In this document: positions 56,729 through 64,000 of the stretch, piece after piece
Layout of the letters: every line of letters starts with the position of its first letter
How positions within the stretch are numbered: position 1 is the first letter of the stretch
The notes under the pieces: model-generated
Databases searched by the model: none
Told to the model about the DNA's origin: nothing
The model's input: only the letters and a program-made list of their open reading frames with translations
Source: Anaerolineaceae bacterium
Lineage (GTDB): Bacteria > Chloroflexota > Anaerolineae > Aggregatilineales > Phototrophicaceae
DNA: 64,000 nucleotides
NCBI GenBank assembly: GCA_002702065.1
Contig: NZXX01000001.1
Span: forward strand, 2,170,001-2,234,000
Direction: 5' to 3'
Position numbers and translations under genes: made by a program

Positions 56729-57721
56729 TTATATTTCTCGCAGTCCCTGCCTGATGGTGTCGATCACACGACCTTCAACAGCGATCGCTGCCTGATGAAT
56801 AGCGTTTTTGACTGCGACAGCATTGGAACGACCATGCCCAATAATTACAACACCATTCACACCCAAAAGGGGCGCACCACCGACTTCAAATGTGTCAGTT
56901 CGTTTTCGGACCCGGCCAAAAGCCGGTTTGAGCATCAAACCACCAAGCATAGAAGGTAGATCCGCTTTGATTTCTTCACGTATGGTCTGAACCAGCAATG
57001 TAACGGACGATTCGAAAGTCTTGACAAAGATATTGCCCAGAAAACCATCGGCAACAATCACTTCTGCCTTGCCGTGCATCACTTCCTTTGGCTCAACGTT
57101 GCCCACATAATTCAATGTCGACTGTCTGTACAACTGGTCTGCGTCACGAATGAGCTGATTGCCTTTGCCTTCTTCTTCGCCGTTTGAGAGCAGCCCGATA
57201 CGCGGCGATGCCAGGTTCAGGGCGTTACTCGCATAAATGCTGCCCATTAAACCAAACTGCAGCAACCAATCTGGTTTCGAGTCGGCATTGGCACCTAAAT
57301 CTAGCATCACGATGTAGTTCCCGGCAACCGGGAAGATTCCGCTTAGGGCAGGCCGCTTGACGCCTTCAATGCGCTTAAGGGTAAATAGTGTGGCGATAGC
57401 GTGGGCTGCGCCTGTATTGCCCATGGTCACAAACGCGTCTGCTTCGCCATCTTTTACCAGATTCATGCCAATATGCATCGAAGACTGGGGTTTACCCTTG
57501 CCAACGGCGCTGGGCTTATCGGTTGGCAATATCGTATCGGCAGCGGGGACAACCTCCAGGGGGAGGCCGGCTATGGTGTGCTGCTTCAATTCCTGTTCAA
57601 TTTTCTGCTGGTCACCAACCATATAGATCTTGTATCCATAGGTTTTGGCCGCGAGGATTGCACCTGCAATGTCCGGCGTTGGGCATTGATCGGTCCCCAT
57701 CACATCAAGTGCGATTCGCAT
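56729..57721 (-). CDS. plsX: Phosphate acyltransferase PlsX
   Basis: A 330-residue enzyme that converts acyl-ACP to acyl-phosphate for phospholipid synthesis. Family marks are RIALDVMGTDQCP at the start, DAFVTMGNTGAAHA, LDLGANADSKPDWLLQF and VADGFLGNIFVKTFE, and GGAPLLGVNGVVIIGHGRS near the end. Standard length. AAGGA precedes the ATG. It is followed by fabF, a usual lipid-synthesis pairing. Its 5' region faces the tRNA-Leu promoter on the other strand. Confidence 0.97.
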   Translation of the reverse strand: MRIALDVMGTDQCPTPDIAGAILAAKTYGYKIYMVGDQQKIEQELKQHTIAGLPLEVVPAADTILPTDKPSAVGKGKPQSSMHIGMNLVKDGEADAFVTMGNTGAAHAIATLFTLKRIEGVKRPALSGIFPVAGNYIVMLDLGANADSKPDWLLQFGLMGSIYASNALNLASPRIGLLSNGEEEGKGNQLIRDADQLYRQSTLNYVGNVEPKEVMHGKAEVIVADGFLGNIFVKTFESSVTLLVQTIREEIKADLPSMLGGLMLKPAFGRVRKRTDTFEVGGAPLLGVNGVVIIGHGRSNAVAVKNAIHQAAIAVEGRVIDTIRQGLREI

Positions 57722-57757
57722 ACATCTTTTCCTTCGTAGATGGTGAACAAAGTATCA

Positions 57758-57785
57758 TTGACAGTGAATATTCCATCAGTATAAT
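57758..57785 (+). promoter_or_regulatory. Consensus promoter of tRNA-Leu
   Basis: Perfect TTGACA (57758-57763), a 16-base spacer and perfect TATAAT (57780-57785), ending 12 bases before the tRNA. This is the strongest promoter match seen in the window. Confidence 0.9.
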
Positions 57786-57797
57786 ACGTTACCAGAT

Positions 57798-57879
57798 GCC
57801 CCGGTGGCGGAACAGGCAGACGCGCACGGTTGAGGGCTGTGTCCTTTCGGGGGTGGAGGTTCAAATCCTCTCCGGGGCA
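57798..57879 (+). tRNA. tRNA-Leu (anticodon GAG)
   Basis: The cloverleaf is complete. The acceptor stem pairs GCCCCGG with CCGGGGC and a discriminator A follows. A D-arm with GGCGGAACAGGCAGACGC leads to an anticodon stem CACGG/CTGTG around the loop TTGAGGG, giving GAG. A short variable arm and a T-arm GGAGG/CCTCT with loop TTCAAAT follow. The 3' CCA is not encoded. It reads leucine CTC/CTT codons. It has its own promoter and terminator. Confidence 0.96.
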
Positions 57880-57887
57880 ACTGACGA

Positions 57888-57923
57888 GACTCATTCCAGC
57901 AATTGGGATGGGTCTTATTTTTT
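57888..57923 (+). terminator. Terminator of the tRNA-Leu gene
   Basis: A 10-base stem with two G-T pairs, GACTCATTCC (57888-57897) with GGGATGGGTC (57905-57914), followed by TTATTTTTT. It starts 8 bases after the tRNA. Confidence 0.85.
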
Positions 57924-57999
57924 AGCTGGCTTGCACACGAACCTACTTGGTTGTAAACTCCGTCTTAGGTGTGTTTTGGCGCCCTCAGGAGAAGACAGA

Positions 58000-58971
58000 A
58001 TGACCGACAGCAATGACCAGGCATTAATGCGAGCCTATGAACTAATTGAGGACGATAGACTTTCTGATGCTGAAGCGCTGCTGAAGCCCATCCTCGAACA
58101 GGAACCCGACAATATCGATGCCTGGTGGCTCTACGCTCATGCTGTGTCTGATCCGGAAACAGCACGAATGGCGCTCAGTCAGGTTCTCAAACTGGATCAT
58201 AACTACGAAGGCGCACAGGACCTGCTCAATCAACTGGATGAAGGTTATCCCGCTGCAAGAGAAGATGCAGCTGTTACGCCAGTAACACCGCCGCCCACGC
58301 TGCCAAGTTTACCAGATGATGAAGATATTGAAGACGCGGATTTCCTGGCAGATTTTGAGAGCGTCGAACGCACAAGCAGCGGTCTTGACGAAGAATTCAG
58401 CCTTGATGATATGGCTGATACGGAAGATGAAACCCCCGAAAGACAACGTAACCGGTCACCACTGTTATTGATTTTGTTTGCCGTGCTGCTGGTTGTCATT
58501 GTCGTAATCGTTATGCTTCTTGCAAATCCATTCCAGCAGGAACCAGCCGTTACGCCCACGCAGCAGGCAGCGGCACCAACCGCGATGGCAACCGAGGACG
58601 CTGAAGTGATTAGTGGCGATGCTGTTTCGGCTGATGTACAGGCTGCGGTTTTGGAAGCCCTTGCAGATCAAGTCATAGCGGATAACTCTGTAGAAGTCAT
58701 GGATACCAGCCTCGGCAATACGCTGCTTGTCGGTGTTTGCACAACCGCTGGCGAGCCGATGCGAAGCGCGTTGACAGAATCAATGGCTGCATTTGCGGGT
58801 CTGAGCGACGACGCTGGCGCAGAGTACGCGGCAATCGGCGTAAAACTTGTCGATTGCGAAACAAACAGCGTTCTCCGCGTTATCGCTGTGCCGGTTGCCG
58901 ACGCCAGCGCATTTACGGCTGGTGACCTGGATGACGCCGGCTTTGAGGCAAGGTGGGTCGCTGCTGCCTGA
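58000..58971 (+). CDS. Single-span membrane protein with TPR-like N-terminus
   Basis: A 323-residue protein. Residues 1-85 look like two TPR-type helix pairs (ALMRAYELIEDDRLSDAEAL, ARMALSQVLKLDHNYEGAQDL). A very acidic linker follows, then one membrane span at about 152-174, a Thr/Ala/Pro-rich stretch, and an outer domain (about 200-323) with two Cys residues (VGVCTTAG, KLVDCETN). The N-terminal side is therefore cytosolic. The frame stays open to 57523 through the tRNA, but ATG at 58000 with AGGAG upstream is the real start. Function unknown; no neighbour gives a clear clue. Confidence 0.85.
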   Translation: MTDSNDQALMRAYELIEDDRLSDAEALLKPILEQEPDNIDAWWLYAHAVSDPETARMALSQVLKLDHNYEGAQDLLNQLDEGYPAAREDAAVTPVTPPPTLPSLPDDEDIEDADFLADFESVERTSSGLDEEFSLDDMADTEDETPERQRNRSPLLLILFAVLLVVIVVIVMLLANPFQQEPAVTPTQQAAAPTAMATEDAEVISGDAVSADVQAAVLEALADQVIADNSVEVMDTSLGNTLLVGVCTTAGEPMRSALTESMAAFAGLSDDAGAEYAAIGVKLVDCETNSVLRVIAVPVADASAFTAGDLDDAGFEARWVAAA

Positions 58972-58976
58972 TGCTG

Positions 58977-60605
58977 TCAGGTGTTGTTCACCTCGGTAAT
59001 CGGCAGCCGGATGGTAAACGTCGTACCCATGTTGAGCTTGCTTTCAACCTCGATGTTACCATGATGATTCTGAATGATGCCGTAGGACACGAACAACCCT
59101 AAACCTGTACCATTATCCTTCGTGGAGAAGAACGGATCAAATATCCGATTTATCTGATCGGGTGCTATGCCATGTCCTGTATCAGCAAAGCGTATGACGA
59201 TCTGTTTTTCTTCAACGATGGCCTCTATTTTGAGCTGATCGCCTTTCTCCATCGCTGCCTGAGCGTTCAGAACGAGATTCATGAATACCTGCTCAAGTTG
59301 ATCTTTGTTCCCATAGAACAGGGGAAGGGTATCGATTTGCGCAGCAAGCTCAATTTCTTTTTGCTCGAACAACTTTCGATTTAATTGAATAACGCCGTCC
59401 AGGGTGCGCTTGAGATCAATAAAGTCAACATCCGCATCCATTGAACGTTTACCGGCAAATTCAAGCAGCTGGCTGACAATACGGGTGATTCGCTCGATAC
59501 TTTGCTGGATACTCTCCACGGCAATCGCATCAACCGGGTCGCCATGCTGAATATCCTCGATTAAATGTTCCAGATGAATACGAATAGGTTGTAGTGGGTT
59601 GTTGATCTCATGCGCAATACTTGCTGCGAGATGCCCAATCGACGCGAGTTTTTCAGATCGCACGAGCAACTGTTGTGCGGATTTCAACTCTGCGGTTCGA
59701 TCTGCAACCACATCTTCAAGATGCTCGGCATGATTGGACAACATCTCATACAGTTCGGCATTACGGAGTGCAAGCGATGCCTGCCGGCTAATCCCCTTAA
59801 ACAATCTGAAATGATTCTCATCGTATTCATTTGATTGCAGAGATACGATGACGAGCACACCCAGCGTTGTTGTTCCATGCTTCAACAACACCGACATACC
59901 ACTGGGAAATTCGGCAATGACCGGCGCGTCACCCGGCCACATTGCTGATCGTGGTACTTTAAGAATATTCTCTATGACATTGGCTTCCGCATACGTGAGC
60001 GGCTCTGTGATCCGAATGGTTTGCGTTTGCTGACCAACAACATTCCCATCCGTGTCCAGACGATACAGCGCCGCCAGATTGCCTGGAAGCAGGTCCAGTG
60101 TCAGGAATAGAATGATATCCAGCAGATCGCCCATTTCGACAGAATGATTCAGCTCTTCGCTGATGCGCAGCAGTGCCTGAAGCTCCTGCGTCCGCCGCTG
60201 CAAATTTTCTTCAAGCTGCCGCGCTTTCATCTTGCTTTCGGCACGAGCAAGTAGTTCGCGCGGATCAAAGGGTTTGTATATATAGTCATCGGCTCCCAGA
60301 TTCAAGCCGTGCGCAACGTCATCTGGCTTTCGTGCTTTAGCTGTAATCAGAATAGTGGGGATATTAGAAGTGCTGGGGTTTTCTCGAAGTGAGCTCAGAA
60401 CATCAAATCCATTGAGTCCCGGCATCTGAATATCCAGCAAGATGAGATCCGGGCTCAGCTGAATGGCAGCTTCAAGGGCCGAAATACCATCATGGACACT
60501 TTTTACCTGATAGCCTTCACGCTCAAATATTCGTTCAAGCATGAGGGTTGTATGGACTTCGTCGTCTGCAACGAGAACCAGCGGCAGGTTGTAATTAGTA
60601 TTCAT
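58977..60605 (-). CDS. Response regulator-histidine kinase hybrid with GAF domain
   Basis: A 542-residue soluble protein. The receiver domain (about 8-125) has VADDEVHTTLMLE, the phospho-Asp in LILLDIQMPGLNG and DYIYKPFDPRELL. A GAF-like domain (about 150-300) and a short coiled coil follow. The kinase core has SIAHEINNPLQPIRIH, LVLNAQAAMEKGD, DTGHGIAPDQINRIF and GTGLGLFVSYGII. The receiver is at the N-terminus, so it may take phosphate from another kinase and gate its own output. ATG at 60605 is chosen; GTG at 60632 is possible. It stops 5 bases from the convergent TPR gene. Confidence 0.94.
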   Translation of the reverse strand: MNTNYNLPLVLVADDEVHTTLMLERIFEREGYQVKSVHDGISALEAAIQLSPDLILLDIQMPGLNGFDVLSSLRENPSTSNIPTILITAKARKPDDVAHGLNLGADDYIYKPFDPRELLARAESKMKARQLEENLQRRTQELQALLRISEELNHSVEMGDLLDIILFLTLDLLPGNLAALYRLDTDGNVVGQQTQTIRITEPLTYAEANVIENILKVPRSAMWPGDAPVIAEFPSGMSVLLKHGTTTLGVLVIVSLQSNEYDENHFRLFKGISRQASLALRNAELYEMLSNHAEHLEDVVADRTAELKSAQQLLVRSEKLASIGHLAASIAHEINNPLQPIRIHLEHLIEDIQHGDPVDAIAVESIQQSIERITRIVSQLLEFAGKRSMDADVDFIDLKRTLDGVIQLNRKLFEQKEIELAAQIDTLPLFYGNKDQLEQVFMNLVLNAQAAMEKGDQLKIEAIVEEKQIVIRFADTGHGIAPDQINRIFDPFFSTKDNGTGLGLFVSYGIIQNHHGNIEVESKLNMGTTFTIRLPITEVNNT

Positions 60606-60677
60606 CGATTTGTCCAGGCGTTGATCGACCACGTATGTTCAGCTTAATAATCAATTCACTCACGGTTGGACCGAGTC

Positions 60678-60706
60678 TTGGGGTTTGACTTTGATAATGT
60701 TACAAT
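60678..60706 (+). promoter_or_regulatory. Candidate promoter of the S41 protease-smpB pair
   Basis: TTGGGG (60678-60683), a 17-base spacer and TACAAT (60701-60706), about 50 bases before the GTG start of the protease gene. Confidence 0.5.
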
Positions 60707-60755
60707 TTCACCATCAGATGTCGATTCTTGCAAGTGAGTGATCATAGGAATCTCA

Positions 60756-61973
60756 GTGAAAAAGCAGCGACAATTTGGATACTCATTGGCAATTGGCGTG
60801 CTCTTTGGGCTGAGCGCTGCATTGATATTCACAGCCGGCTTCTTCTTCCGCGATGCGGTGCACCTGGCTTTCCCAACTGCGTTCGCTGCGAATACTGCTT
60901 CTAATATAGACGGTTATCCTCTGGTTGATGAGGTTCAAAATCTGCTGAACCAGCATTACTTGAGAGACCAGCCCGGGTATACACAGCGGCAATACGCGGC
61001 AATTCGTGGGATTATGGCAACGCTCGAAGACCGGTACACATTCTTTGTGGATCCGCCGGTTGCCCAAAGTGAGTCCGACGCACTGGCAGGAACCTATGGT
61101 GGGGTAGGTGTCCAATTAACCCGCAATGAAAAGGGTGAGTTTGTGCTGTTCCCCTATGATGATTCGCCGGCAGCAGCGGCAGGAATAGAAGATGGCGACA
61201 TCCTGCTCGCGGTAAATGGTGAAGCTGTTGATGGCACATCTCAACAGGACGCTATTGATCAACGGTTGCGTGGTGAGGTTAAGGATGGCAACGGGGTAGA
61301 GCTCACCGTCTTGAAGTCCAATGCTGAGGAAGTCACCCAGTTTATTGAATTCGCCGTTATCAATATTCCGTCGGTGGTCTGGCGCTTGCTGGTCGAGGAT
61401 AGCAGCATTGGCTATCTTCAAATTTTGCGATTTACAAGTCGAACACCTGAAGAAGTGGTGTCCGCCCTTGAGTCATTACAAGAGAATGATATTCAGGCGT
61501 TGATTGTCGACATGCGCAATAACAGCGGGGGGCTGCTTCAGGAGTCTGTTGATGTTGCCAGTCAGTTCCTGGATGAAAACATGGTTATCGTGTATGAAAA
61601 CAGCAACAATACAGAACGCATCCTCACTGCATCGAATGGTGGATTAGCGACAGACATCCCCCTGGTTGTACTGGTTAATCAAGGAACGGCGAGTGCGTCA
61701 GAATTGGTTGCTGGGGCGATACAGGATCACGGACGTGGAACTCTGATAGGCCAACGGACCTTCGGAAAAGGAACAGTACAACAGATATTTCGTCTCTCAG
61801 ACGACTCATCAGTTCATATCACGTCAGCCGAGTGGCTAACACCCGATCAAAGGCGATTGGAGAGTGTAGGGCTGGAGCCTGATATAACCATGATCCCTGA
61901 CGTAAATGGTCGTGATGTCGAACTTGGAGAAGCAATACGATATTTGCAGCAACAACCCGAAACAATAAGGTAA
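60756..61973 (+). CDS. S41-family C-terminal processing protease
   Basis: A 405-residue exported or membrane-anchored serine protease. An N-terminal hydrophobic segment (about 7-28) precedes a cap region, a PDZ domain (about 90-165, YGGVGVQLTRNEKGEF, AGIEDGDILLAVNG) and the peptidase core. The Ser is in NQGTASASELVAG and the Lys in RTFGKGTVQQ, the catalytic dyad of CtpA/Prc enzymes. It trims C-termini of envelope proteins. GTG at 60756 has AGGA 6 bases upstream; GTG at 60738 is less likely. smpB starts 4 bases after its stop. Confidence 0.95.
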   Translation: MKKQRQFGYSLAIGVLFGLSAALIFTAGFFFRDAVHLAFPTAFAANTASNIDGYPLVDEVQNLLNQHYLRDQPGYTQRQYAAIRGIMATLEDRYTFFVDPPVAQSESDALAGTYGGVGVQLTRNEKGEFVLFPYDDSPAAAAGIEDGDILLAVNGEAVDGTSQQDAIDQRLRGEVKDGNGVELTVLKSNAEEVTQFIEFAVINIPSVVWRLLVEDSSIGYLQILRFTSRTPEEVVSALESLQENDIQALIVDMRNNSGGLLQESVDVASQFLDENMVIVYENSNNTERILTASNGGLATDIPLVVLVNQGTASASELVAGAIQDHGRGTLIGQRTFGKGTVQQIFRLSDDSSVHITSAEWLTPDQRRLESVGLEPDITMIPDVNGRDVELGEAIRYLQQQPETIR

Positions 61974-61977
61974 TGGA

Positions 61978-62436
61978 ATGGCTGATCATATTAAGATAGT
62001 CGCCAAGAATCGTAAGGCACATCACGATTATCATATCGAGGAAACGTTTGAGGCCGGCGTTGTGCTGATGGGGTCGGAGATCAAGTCGATTCGCGCCAAC
62101 AAAGTCAGCTTGCGGGAAGGCTTCGTTCAGGAGCGTGATGGCGAAATGTGGCTTATGAATGTTCATATCGCTACCTATGATGAAGCAGGCATCTTCGGTC
62201 ATAGTGACCCACTGCGCCCCAGAAAGCTTTTATTGCACAAGCGCCAGATCGACCAACTTTCATCGCGTACCCGTGAACGAGGCTATACGATTGTCCCGAC
62301 GATGATTTACTTGTCGAAAGGACGTGCCAAAGTTGAAATCGCTATCGCACGAGGCAAGAAACAATACGACAAGCGTGAAACAATTGCCAAACGCGACGCT
62401 GAGCGGCAAATTCGACGCGCCCTAAAAGAGCGTTAA
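61978..62436 (+). CDS. smpB: SsrA-binding protein SmpB
   Basis: A 152-residue RNA-binding protein that delivers tmRNA to stalled ribosomes. The beta-barrel has the conserved AHHDYHIEETFEAGVVLMGSE, REGFVQERDGEMWLMNVHI and a basic C-terminal tail (KKQYDKRETIAKRDAERQIRR) that inserts into the ribosome. Length is typical. It is cotranscribed with the S41 protease gene. The partner tmRNA gene (ssrA) is not seen in this window. Confidence 0.97.
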   Translation: MADHIKIVAKNRKAHHDYHIEETFEAGVVLMGSEIKSIRANKVSLREGFVQERDGEMWLMNVHIATYDEAGIFGHSDPLRPRKLLLHKRQIDQLSSRTRERGYTIVPTMIYLSKGRAKVEIAIARGKKQYDKRETIAKRDAERQIRRALKER

Positions 62437-62447
62437 CTGTCTGAACA

Positions 62448-64000
62448 GTGCAAAAGCAGGCGTTTATCAGTCAAGATAGTGTGCGGGCTGCTTATGATTC
62501 ACTGCTCTATGGGCATGAGGCCAACGAGAATCCACTGGAATGGCTGGTTCTGGTCGAAGAGTATCTCAAGTCCGCAGATATCCCCGCCTTTGAAAATCGC
62601 CGGCGTTTTGCGCTTCAAGAAATACTGGTCGCGCTAACCCGGACAGAACTCGACACGATCCGCCAAATGTTGAGGTTTGCAACTACAGGCCAACAAGAGA
62701 CGCTAGAGCAGGCGCAGGCTGCAATTAAAGCTGCCGCCAGCACAGGAAATCCCCAACTCATTGGACTGAGTCTGCTATATTACCGTTATATCCGCTCCGA
62801 CTTCAATATCAGTGCAAGTGAATTCAGCACGTATAGCTTTGTGGACAATCGGACGCTGCGCCGGTATCAGGGCAGGGCGCTTGACCATATGCGAAGTATC
62901 CTCATCCACGAAGAAACGCTGGCCAGACAAAAGCACCATCGCTTGCTACTGTATCGCGCCTTACCGTCGGGTCAATCACCGCCGCACATGATTGGGCGGG
63001 AAACCGCACTTAACCATGCGGAACGTATACTGCGGCTGAAGCCAACACACCTGCAAATTACCGGTCCACCCGGCATTGGTAAAACGCGCTTCATACAGGC
63101 ACTGCTTCACCGCCAAATCGATTCAGACAGCATTGATCATCTTGTCTGGATTAGCGAACCGCGTTCAACAGAGCATATTTACCAGACCCTTTACGAACAT
63201 CTGCTGGTTGACCTCAACGTTGATCTGAAGTCATATTTGTTAACACGGAGGGTTGTGGTGGTGATTGATGGGTTATCTGGTTTTAGCTCACCGGTTGAAA
63301 GCCTTGCCGCTCTGATGGCAGAACTGACTGATGCGATGGTGTATATCTCACACATTGTGTATTTACCGCTTGGCTCTGACGTGAAACATCTTGTACTTGG
63401 CGAGCTATCCAGAGATGACTTGATCTATTTTGTGAAAACAGCCCGGACTCATGAGCTGATCGACATGGATAGCTATATCGAGCATGTATGGCAATTGGCC
63501 GGTGGTAACCCGCTGGCGATTAAACTCGCTGTAAACAACTTGGGCAATCTCCCGTTACAGCATCCATTACTGGCAAGCCAGGGTAGTGTTCATGAAAGTT
63601 TCCTTCGTGTTTTTCATTCACTGTCGACAGAAGCCAAATACGGGTTAGCGGTATTGGTGTTGCAACGCTCCGGCGTGTTTCATCAGGGTCGTATCTGGCC
63701 GGTCGGTGACGGAGCCATGCTGGAGTTGGTGAGCACGGGGTTGGTCAACCATCACGTAAAAGACAATAATGACATATATGAACTGGCAAATGCGTTCCAA
63801 TTGTGGTGTCGTACTGCGTTCGAGTCTGATACGGTTCCTGAGTTAGCGGCAGTTGTCAACGAGCTTCTTGGTCACGTTGACAACCAAATTGCGGAAGATG
63901 CTTATGCCTGCATAGGCATTGTCGAAAGCGTTTTATTGCATCAATGGCCACCCATAGATAGTGAAACAGCGTTGCGATGGATAGGTCACACGGCAGAAAT
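62448..64000 (+). CDS. Partial STAND-type P-loop ATPase
   Basis: The frame is open from GTG at 62448 to the right edge (over 517 codons), so the C-terminus is missing. Residues 1-195 are helical, with the segment DNRTLRRYQGRALDHMRSIL that may be a small DNA- or protein-binding unit. The nucleotide-binding domain has Walker A GPPGIGKTR (about 206-214), Walker B VVVVIDGLSG and the STAND motif GGNPLAIKLAV. A winged-helix-like part, RVFHSLSTEAKYGLAVLVL, follows. STAND proteins act as switches in signalling or phage defence. It starts 11 bases after smpB. The absent C-terminus would decide its role. Confidence 0.82.
   Translation, partial: MQKQAFISQDSVRAAYDSLLYGHEANENPLEWLVLVEEYLKSADIPAFENRRRFALQEILVALTRTELDTIRQMLRFATTGQQETLEQAQAAIKAAASTGNPQLIGLSLLYYRYIRSDFNISASEFSTYSFVDNRTLRRYQGRALDHMRSILIHEETLARQKHHRLLLYRALPSGQSPPHMIGRETALNHAERILRLKPTHLQITGPPGIGKTRFIQALLHRQIDSDSIDHLVWISEPRSTEHIYQTLYEHLLVDLNVDLKSYLLTRRVVVVIDGLSGFSSPVESLAALMAELTDAMVYISHIVYLPLGSDVKHLVLGELSRDDLIYFVKTARTHELIDMDSYIEHVWQLAGGNPLAIKLAVNNLGNLPLQHPLLASQGSVHESFLRVFHSLSTEAKYGLAVLVLQRSGVFHQGRIWPVGDGAMLELVSTGLVNHHVKDNNDIYELANAFQLWCRTAFESDTVPELAAVVNELLGHVDNQIAEDAYACIGIVESVLLHQWPPIDSETALRWIGHTAE

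Noticed and set aside
57523..57999. N-terminal extension of the TPR membrane protein frame
   Set aside because: It would run through plsX sequence and the tRNA-Leu gene; a good ribosome site precedes ATG at 58000.
62437..62700. tmRNA gene next to smpB
   Set aside because: The sequence after smpB is an open coding frame for the STAND ATPase; no tmRNA-like pairing or tag was seen.

Overview
The window is a compact bacterial chromosome segment of roughly 50-55% GC with very little non-coding DNA (no gap above 300 bases). It has long same-strand runs with 4-base stop/start overlaps, one tRNA and no rRNA, phage, insertion sequence or CRISPR array. The mix points to Chloroflexota, most likely an Anaerolineae-type lineage. 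The supporting genes are a type 2 isopentenyl-diphosphate isomerase with a polyprenyl synthase, a membrane-anchored YvcK, HELS-type membrane proteins, many PKD and propeller surface proteins, roadblock plus small GTPase signalling, and STAND ATPases. This assignment is inference from gene content, not from a marker-gene search.

Layout. 1-8794 (minus strand): a MoxR ATPase / DUF58 / spermidine-synthase-like / DUF1461 / YvcK / pgk / tpiA run ending in a partial membrane protein. 9023-12260 (plus): roadblock/LC7 protein, CTP synthase and an adenosine-deaminase-fold protein whose catalytic residues are replaced. 12322-20965 (minus): a soluble signalling array of Ser/Thr kinase with PQQ propeller, PP2C phosphatase, J-domain-vWA fusion, zinc-ribbon-FHA protein, small unknown protein, OmpR-type regulator, small GTPase and DnaK. 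21108-27450: HemW, isoprenoid genes, acyl carrier protein, a ChlI-like AAA+ ATPase, a thioesterase and a small unknown protein.

27508-41531 (minus) is a surface polysaccharide and envelope region. It holds a GT4 glycosyltransferase, GtrA, an O-antigen-ligase-type polymerase, UDP-glucuronate decarboxylase, a macro domain protein and a 1049-residue fusion of a clan-A glycoside hydrolase with a second O-antigen-ligase-type domain. It also holds a DUF348/G5/propeller lipoprotein and a giant lipoprotein with 12 PKD domains and a degenerate SGNH domain. 41672-47427: a two-component pair, a secreted propeller protein, and an amino-acid ABC permease and binding protein without an ATPase. 47565-54011 (minus): TrmFO, histidine kinase, aminotransferase, HflX, a small membrane protein and a GNAT-GIY-YIG fusion. 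54055-57721 (minus): TPR protein, FabF, PlsX. 57758-64000: tRNA-Leu(GAG) with its own promoter and terminator, a TPR membrane protein, a hybrid regulator-kinase, an S41 protease, SmpB and a partial STAND ATPase.

The most unusual content is the all-cytosolic kinase/phosphatase/FHA/J-vWA array beside DnaK, the glycoside hydrolase-polymerase fusion, the GNAT-GIY-YIG fusion, and two enzyme folds (adenosine deaminase and SGNH) that keep the family frame but lack key catalytic residues.
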